Of a DNA stretch of 9,746 nt, positions 5,117 to 9,746 are shown piece after piece (within the stretch, counting starts at the first letter, position 1; each line of letters begins with the position of its first letter). The position numbers and the translations under genes are program-made. The notes below the pieces were generated by a model that worked only from the letters and a program-made list of their open reading frames with translations, ran no database searches and was not told the origin of the DNA. This DNA is from Deltaproteobacteria bacterium (lineage in GTDB: Bacteria > UBA10199 > DSSB01): contig JAIOPF010000098.1 of the NCBI GenBank assembly GCA_021414045.1, forward strand, positions 1 through 9,746, given 5' to 3'.

Positions 5117-6361
5117 GTGACCTACTTATCGAAGATTTTAACTGCGACGTTCTCGGCTCTCATCCTTTTTTTTCCAGGGATTGCCACGTCGCGTTATATT
5201 GTACGACCCTTAGACCAGGCCGTATTCCATAATAACCAAGGCGTCAGCTACCTGAATGCCGGAGACGCCCAAAAGGCCCTCTTCGAATTTAAAACCGCCA
5301 CCGAAATCTCCCCTGAGTATGCCGAGGCTTGGAACAACACGGGCTTGGCCTACCTCTTCCTCAAACAATACGATCAAGCGAGAGACTCCCTGCTCCGTGC
5401 CATCAAGGCCGATTCCGATTATCCCGCGCCTTACAATCATTTGGCCACGCTTTATTATACCCAGGGAAATTACGATGAAGCCCTGAAATGGGCGGACAAG
5501 TCGATCAAGGAAGATAAGAAGTTCTCGGATGGCTATTACAACAAGGGGATCATCCTTCGGGAGATGGCCCGAAAGACCGGAAATAAAACCTATTACGCCC
5601 AAGGCGAAGAGGCCTTCCGACTAGCCACCGAATCCAATTCCCGCAATTACCTGGCCAATTTCGAGTTGGGCAACATGTATAAGGCCGAGGGAAAAATCGA
5701 GGAAGCGATGATCCGCTACAAGGTCGCCCTCGAAATTCAGCCTTCCGCTTCCGAGGTCTGGCGAGAGTTGGGAACCCTTTATTTGGCCAAGGGCGATAAC
5801 AATAAGGCCCAATTCGCTTTTAACAAGGCCATGGAAGCGAATCCGAACAACATCGACGCCCACCTGAATATGGGCCTCTACTACGTACAAGAGAAGAATT
5901 ACGTCCTGGCCGAGCGCGAATTGACGCTGGCCAGGCAAGCGCAGCCGGACAATCCCAAAATCCTCTTCAACCTGGCCTATGCCAAGTTCAGCCAAGCGGA
6001 GGACATCCGTGGACGCAGCGGGTTGGATGCCGCCCGATCCTTGTACCAAGCCTCGATTTCCGACTATCAGGCCCTGCTTCAGCAGGTCCCCAACTATGCC
6101 GACGCCGCCTATAATCTCGGCTATGCCTACCTTCGTTTGGGGGATTTCCCGAATGCGGCGGACTGGTATCAAAAGACCTTGGCCATCGACGCCAATTACC
6201 CGAGAGCTCTGTTCGGGATGGGCGCATTGAAGCTCCAAGACGGGGACAAGGCCTCGGCGGTCAACTTCCTATGCCGTTTCACCAAGGTCGCGCCCAAGGA
6301 TTTGCAGGCTTCGATCGATGCCGCGCAAAAAATCATCGCCGAAAACGGCAAGTGCAAGTAA
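5117..6361 (+). CDS. Exported TPR-repeat protein (about ten TPRs)
   Basis: 414 aa from GTG 5117. Residues 1-25 look like a Sec signal peptide (TYLSK basic start, hydrophobic ALILFFPG, cleavage after ATS), with no lipobox Cys, so a soluble periplasmic or secreted protein is expected. The rest, residues about 36-401, is about ten TPR units with typical W/L-G-Y-A-P spacing (for example AWNNTGLAYLFLKQYDQARD and NLGYAYLRLGDFPNAADWYQ); two units are stretched by insertions (around residues 160-175 and 300-325). TPR arrays bind partner proteins and commonly scaffold envelope assemblies. The gene is divergent from the SctD-like gene and is followed after 15 bases by the double-FHA gene, so it probably shares its transcript. 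A link to the T3SS is suggested only by position; the partner is unknown. Confidence 0.9.
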   Translation: MTYLSKILTATFSALILFFPGIATSRYIVRPLDQAVFHNNQGVSYLNAGDAQKALFEFKTATEISPEYAEAWNNTGLAYLFLKQYDQARDSLLRAIKADSDYPAPYNHLATLYYTQGNYDEALKWADKSIKEDKKFSDGYYNKGIILREMARKTGNKTYYAQGEEAFRLATESNSRNYLANFELGNMYKAEGKIEEAMIRYKVALEIQPSASEVWRELGTLYLAKGDNNKAQFAFNKAMEANPNNIDAHLNMGLYYVQEKNYVLAERELTLARQAQPDNPKILFNLAYAKFSQAEDIRGRSGLDAARSLYQASISDYQALLQQVPNYADAAYNLGYAYLRLGDFPNAADWYQKTLAIDANYPRALFGMGALKLQDGDKASAVNFLCRFTKVAPKDLQASIDAAQKIIAENGKCK

Positions 6362-6376
6362 ACTCGATCCCGGCCC

Positions 6377-7459
6377 ATGCCCAAGTTCATCATCCAAAAT
6401 CTTAAGAGCCAAGAGGAGCAGGAATACTCCCTGCACCAGGACAACATCGTCTTTGGGCGGATCAACACCTGCGACATCGAGTTGCCGGTCAAATCGGTCT
6501 CCAGACGCCATGCCGAAATCGTCCGTGAGGCCCAAGATTATTTCCTGAGCGACCTAAAAAGCGGGAACGGCACCTTTTTGAACAACCAAAAGATCCGCCC
6601 GATGGAAAAAAACCTGCTTCGCTCGGGCGACCTGATCCGCATCGAGGATTATGAGATCCGTTTTATCCTGGCCGAGGACAATGCGGAACACCCCATCGAG
6701 GAGGACACCGACACCGACATCCTCGAGATCAAGCTGATCAAGAAAATGTTGAAGACCCTCGATACCGACGAGACGCCGAACATCGAGGTCTTGAACGGCG
6801 TCGCCGCCGGCAAGAAACTGCTGATCCCCGATACCAAGCAAGAGGTCGTCATCGGCCGCGACAGCAACGCCGACCTCATCATCGACGAAAACGTCATCAG
6901 CCGGCTCCACGTCAAGATGGAGCGAAAATGGGGCGGCATCGTCATCGTCGACCTGCAGAGCAAAAACGGCACCTTCGTCAACAACGACCGAGTCGAGGAA
7001 AAGCTCCTGCGCGACGGCGACAAGATCATGCTGGGCACCGTCAAGCTGCTCTACCGCAATCCGAAAGACGTCAACCTCGACGTGATCAGCCAAGAAATTT
7101 CCAAGAAGAAAAAAGAAGCCGCGATGCGCGAGGCCGAACGTCTCGCGCAAAAGCAGGCCGAAGAAGAACGCATCGAAAGAGAACGGGTCGAGAAAGAGGA
7201 AGCCCGAAAGGAAGCCGAGGAGAAGGCCGTACAAGAGGCCCTGGAAAAAGAAAGGGCCGAGGAAGAAATCCAGAACGCCGTCGAAGCTTCGCCTCCTCCA
7301 TCGCCCGAGGCTCCACCGGCGCCCCCGTCCGCCCCCACCCAATCCTCCGCCACTCCGGCGAAACCCGGCTTTTCCACCGCGGAAAAGCTCATGATCGTCG
7401 GCGGCATCCTCGTCGGCATCGCCGCGATCGCGGGCCTAGTCTTGCTGTTGTTGAAATAG
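6377..7459 (+). CDS. Tail-anchored protein with two FHA domains
   Basis: 360 aa. FHA1 spans residues about 1-98 with G27-R28, S42-x-x-H45 and N64-G65; FHA2 spans about 135-226 with G160-R161, S175-x-x-H178 and N197-G198. Both therefore keep the residues that bind phosphothreonine peptides. A highly charged Glu/Arg/Lys helix follows (about 235-302, probable coiled coil), then a Pro/Ala-rich linker (305-331) and one C-terminal membrane helix (about 336-359) ending in Lys. This is a tail anchor, with the FHA domains in the cytoplasm. There is no clear ribosome site, and ATG 6377 lies 15 bases after the upstream stop, so translation may be coupled. FHA proteins read Ser/Thr kinase signals, and in T3SS and T6SS loci they help to control or assemble the machine. 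No kinase is visible here. The stop is TAG. Confidence 0.9.
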   Translation: MPKFIIQNLKSQEEQEYSLHQDNIVFGRINTCDIELPVKSVSRRHAEIVREAQDYFLSDLKSGNGTFLNNQKIRPMEKNLLRSGDLIRIEDYEIRFILAEDNAEHPIEEDTDTDILEIKLIKKMLKTLDTDETPNIEVLNGVAAGKKLLIPDTKQEVVIGRDSNADLIIDENVISRLHVKMERKWGGIVIVDLQSKNGTFVNNDRVEEKLLRDGDKIMLGTVKLLYRNPKDVNLDVISQEISKKKKEAAMREAERLAQKQAEEERIERERVEKEEARKEAEEKAVQEALEKERAEEEIQNAVEASPPPSPEAPPAPPSAPTQSSATPAKPGFSTAEKLMIVGGILVGIAAIAGLVLLLLK

Positions 7460-7466
7460 GCGAATT

Positions 7467-9410
7467 CTAGACCGCTCGGCGGCGACGGCGTTTCCAAACC
7501 AAAAATACCGGCATCATTAGCGCTAAAATATAGCCACCCTTGGACGCGAAGGTTCCATCCCCTCCTGGATTCAGATTCGCTAAACAACCCCCTTGGGTTC
7601 CCGTGAAAGGCAGAGGCGTCGCCGTCGGCCTGGGCGTCGGTGTCGGGACTACCACCGCCCCCACCGTGACATGCTTGGTGTCGGTCACCACCTCGGTGCA
7701 ACGGGTCCGGCAAGACAAAGTAAGCGTATAGACCCCGTTGGCACTGGCCGTGAAGGTAGGGGTTAAAGTATCCCCTCCGCTGAGGCTGGCGCCCGCCGCG
7801 GGTGACAAAGTCCACAGCGTTTCGAAACGCGCGGGGTCCCCGGTGATTTCGGGACTGACGGAACAGCTAGCGCCGCTGATCGCCGTTGGGACATTCAATT
7901 CGGCGATCTGATCGGCTCCAGCGATGGCGCTCACCGTTTCCAGGGAATTCATGTAAACGACGGCTTCGCGCTCGCCGCCGATATTCATGAGGGCGATGAT
8001 GTCGTCGCCCCCTTGCTTGTCGAAGTCGGCCGAATCCACCCCGTCGAGAAGATTCGCCGTCCCCAAGGTCGCCGTGAACAGGGGCAATGGCGCGTGAACC
8101 CCTCCCGCCCCATCGGAAGTCAGGACGCCCACGTTGCTGATGGGCGGCGACTCGCTGAAGGACATCGCGACGGCGACGTCGCGGACATTGTCGTTATTGT
8201 AACAACCGGTCGTCAGGGTGCCCAGGTTGCTGCCGGGAAAGGTGTACGTGACGAAAAGATTGCCGGGAAAACCGGCGGCGTTGTTCCCAAAATAGTATTG
8301 AACGCCGGAGGCCTCGGGAGTGGGAATGGGATCCGAGGCGCTTAAATTCGGCTCGGAAACCACCAAGTCCGCGAAACCATCCCCGTTAAAATCTCCCGCC
8401 TCGATGGAGCCGGTCGCCGCATTCTGGCCAGGATGCTCGTTTTGCAGGTTGAGGGTCGGCGTCGCGGGACAGGTGAACCCGCAGGAGCCGTCGTTAAGGC
8501 AGACCGTCACGACGTTGGCCGTCGGAGCGAAATTCGCATTGGAAGTATCCATGGCCACGGCGACGTCCAAATCCGAATCTCCGTCGAAATCCGCAACTGT
8601 CAAGACGGCGAAGTTATTCTCATCGGTGGAGACATGCGTATTGAAGGGGTTGGCGCCCGCCGGTGACTGCAATCCAGATCCGCCGTTCTGCAGGATATTG
8701 ATCACGAAAACCGACGCTGGACTCGAATCTTCCACCACGATCACGCTGTCCAAAAGATCGTCCGCATTGCAGTCGAAGAGGGCCGCGCTTCTTTGACCAT
8801 CGTTGTCCGCGAAGCCCCTCTGATTATGGGAGACGACGTCCCAAGGCACGTCAACCGTCGCCAAACTGCTTCCACTGGGACCGAAGCCGCTGCCGGCATT
8901 GGCGGCCGTCACCATGTTTTCAGAGCCGTTCCCCACGTTGGGAACGGTAAAGTCGCTGTTTCCTCCGGAAAGAATCCCCGCCATGACCGTCCCCACGGAA
9001 TTGGAAAACCCGATCCCGCTGAGATTGTAGTCCAAAGCCGGAGAGAACTGATCCCCGGGCCCAGGACTGCAAGCCGTGGCCGCGGCGCCTCGATTGATCA
9101 AGACGCTGGCGTTAAGCTGAACCGGTCCGACGTCATCGGTCGTGAAGGAATGCGGGCGCTCGGCAACGCAATCGGTGAATCCGTCTCCGTTAAAATCGGC
9201 CCCGACGAAAGTGCCGTCGCGATGGATATTGCGGCAGGAAACCCCGCGAGCCGGAGGAAAGGGGCAATCCGTCGAATCGCAGAGCACCAATTCGCCTTCG
9301 CAAGCTTGGTTGCTGTTTTGAAATAAGGTTTGGGAAAAACCGAGGCAGGGAAAACCGAAACTCACCGCCACGAAAATGGAGACCTTCAGGAAAGAACGAT
9401 AAGGGCGCAT
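7467..9410 (-). CDS. Exported FG-GAP/VCBS beta-propeller surface protein with C-terminal sorting-like tail
   Basis: 647 aa from ATG 9410, with AGGAGG 8 bases upstream. Residues 1-26 are a Sec signal peptide (cleavage near GFS-QT). Residues about 65-490 carry repeated calcium-loop motifs of the FG-GAP/integrin-alpha propeller type: DFNGDGFTD (72-80), DFDGDSDLD (274-282), DFNGDGFAD (340-348) and weaker copies near 213, 405 and 462. Residues about 495-583 look like one Ig/PKD-type beta domain with several Cys. A Pro/Thr stalk (588-606) leads to GGC (Cys609), a hydrophobic segment (616-638) and five Arg (640-644). This tail resembles the Cys, membrane helix, Arg cluster layout of MYXO-CTERM/JDVT-CTERM surface-sorting signals, though I cannot name the class. 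Likely an adhesin or other cell-surface binding protein. No clear link to the T3SS is seen. The stop is TAG, 7 bases from the convergent FHA gene. Confidence 0.9.
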   Translation of the reverse strand: MRPYRSFLKVSIFVAVSFGFPCLGFSQTLFQNSNQACEGELVLCDSTDCPFPPARGVSCRNIHRDGTFVGADFNGDGFTDCVAERPHSFTTDDVGPVQLNASVLINRGAAATACSPGPGDQFSPALDYNLSGIGFSNSVGTVMAGILSGGNSDFTVPNVGNGSENMVTAANAGSGFGPSGSSLATVDVPWDVVSHNQRGFADNDGQRSAALFDCNADDLLDSVIVVEDSSPASVFVINILQNGGSGLQSPAGANPFNTHVSTDENNFAVLTVADFDGDSDLDVAVAMDTSNANFAPTANVVTVCLNDGSCGFTCPATPTLNLQNEHPGQNAATGSIEAGDFNGDGFADLVVSEPNLSASDPIPTPEASGVQYYFGNNAAGFPGNLFVTYTFPGSNLGTLTTGCYNNDNVRDVAVAMSFSESPPISNVGVLTSDGAGGVHAPLPLFTATLGTANLLDGVDSADFDKQGGDDIIALMNIGGEREAVVYMNSLETVSAIAGADQIAELNVPTAISGASCSVSPEITGDPARFETLWTLSPAAGASLSGGDTLTPTFTASANGVYTLTLSCRTRCTEVVTDTKHVTVGAVVVPTPTPRPTATPLPFTGTQGGCLANLNPGGDGTFASKGGYILALMMPVFLVWKRRRRRAV

Positions 9411-9464
9411 CTAAAAATCCTCCTCAGGACATCGAATTTTTCCCTTGGCACCCCGAACTCGAGT

Positions 9465-9493
9465 TTTATGTGAAAGAAACCCCTCGAAGTCAA
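9465..9493 (-). promoter_or_regulatory. Probable promoter of the FG-GAP gene
   Basis: On the minus strand TTGACT (9493-9488) and CATAAA (9470-9465) are 17 bases apart, upstream of ATG 9410. An inverted repeat AAACCC (9477-9482) and GGGTTT (9495-9500) overlaps the -35 and could be an operator. Confidence 0.55.
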
Positions 9494-9540
9494 AGGGTTT
9501 TTCGAAAATCGCCCACTAACCCATTGTAAATCATGAACAA

Positions 9541-9575
9541 ATAAAAAGGGCGCCCGTTTGAAAACGGACGCCCTT
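9541..9575 (-). terminator. Intrinsic terminator of the OmpA-family gene
   Basis: On the minus strand AAGGGCG and CGCCCTT close a stem that continues, after one mismatch, with CCGTT and AACGG around a 4-base loop. It is followed by TTTTTAT (9547-9541). It lies about 24 bases after the TAG stop of the OmpA-family gene and separates it from the FG-GAP promoter. Confidence 0.9.
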
Positions 9576-9598
9576 GGAAAACTCACTCTTTCGAATGG

Positions 9599-9746
9599 CT
9601 ACTTTTGCACCGACTCGACGAAGATCTGGACGCGACGGTTCTGTTCGCGGCTAGGTTCGTCCTTGTTCGGGACCAGAGGATCGGCTTCGCCGAAGCCCTT
9701 CACGATGCCGATGCGGCTTGGGTCAATGCCCTGCCCTTCCAGATAA
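9599..9746 (-). CDS. OmpA-family protein, C-terminal end of the peptidoglycan-binding domain (5' part outside window)
   Basis: Only the last 48 residues are present, ending at TAG 9601-9599. They show the end of an OmpA/Pal/MotB C-terminal domain: GIDPSRIGIVKGFGEADPL, then NRRVQIFVE. In this family the domain binds peptidoglycan non-covalently; the Arg of the NRR motif contacts diaminopimelate. The protein could be an outer-membrane porin, a Pal lipoprotein or a MotB-like protein; the visible part does not tell. The end carries a clean intrinsic terminator, so the gene is the last of its transcript. Confidence 0.9.
   Translation of the reverse strand, partial: YLEGQGIDPSRIGIVKGFGEADPLVPNKDEPSREQNRRVQIFVESVQK

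Noticed and set aside
6554..7342. Minus-strand open frame opposite the double-FHA gene
   Set aside because: The product is a run of Phe/Leu/Asp/Val mirroring the charged coiled coil of the real gene.
9386..9586. Minus-strand open frame across the FG-GAP promoter
   Set aside because: It spans a terminator and a promoter and overlaps the signal peptide of the FG-GAP gene in another frame; its product has no recognisable domain.
1..9746. CRISPR array, tRNA, rRNA, insertion sequence or attachment site
   Set aside because: No regularly spaced repeats, cloverleaf, rRNA-like sequence or transposase-like frame was seen on either strand.

Overview
The window is about 9.7 kb of coding-dense Gram-negative DNA of moderately high GC. 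It contains part of a non-flagellar type III secretion (T3SS) locus next to genes for FHA, TPR, PEGA and cell-surface proteins. The mix of an SctJ lipoprotein, FHA and PEGA domains, an FG-GAP surface protein with a Cys-hydrophobic-Arg tail and an OmpA-family protein suggests a lineage formerly placed in Deltaproteobacteria (Myxococcota, Bdellovibrionota or a related uncultured group). No marker gene is present, so this placement is tentative.

Minus strand, 4974 down to 1, is the T3SS block. In transcription order it holds: an FHA/membrane/PEGA protein with SctD-like topology whose last PEGA domain is cut by an in-frame TAG; a TPR-PEGA protein; a strong sigma70-type promoter; a 91-aa helical protein in the SctE (needle co-chaperone) position; a 198-aa protein whose C-terminal 33 residues align without gaps to PrgI/MxiH needle subunits; a strong intrinsic terminator; a 135-aa TPR protein in the SctG position; the clear SctJ ring lipoprotein; and the start of another small protein that shares an N-terminal motif with the needle-like protein. 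The order D-E-F-G-J follows the Yersinia ysc operon, and this supports the assignments of the weakly conserved small genes.

Plus strand, 5048 to 7459, is a divergent two-gene operon with its own promoter. It encodes an exported protein with about ten TPRs and a tail-anchored protein with two canonical phosphothreonine-binding FHA domains. Together with the FHA domain of the SctD-like protein, this suggests control or assembly through Ser/Thr phosphorylation, although no kinase gene lies in the window.

Minus strand, 9746 down to 7467, carries the 3' end of an OmpA C-terminal (peptidoglycan-binding) domain gene with a clean intrinsic terminator. It is followed by a promoter and a 647-aa exported FG-GAP beta-propeller protein with a Pro/Thr stalk and a C-terminal sorting-like tail. 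The FG-GAP gene converges on the FHA gene with only 7 bases between their stop codons.

No tRNA, rRNA, CRISPR array, insertion sequence or transposase was seen. The most notable points are the enlarged needle-like subunit and its paralogue, the amber codon inside the conserved PEGA motif, the promoter and terminator that isolate the presumed chaperone and needle genes, and the unusual FHA plus PEGA architecture in the SctD position.
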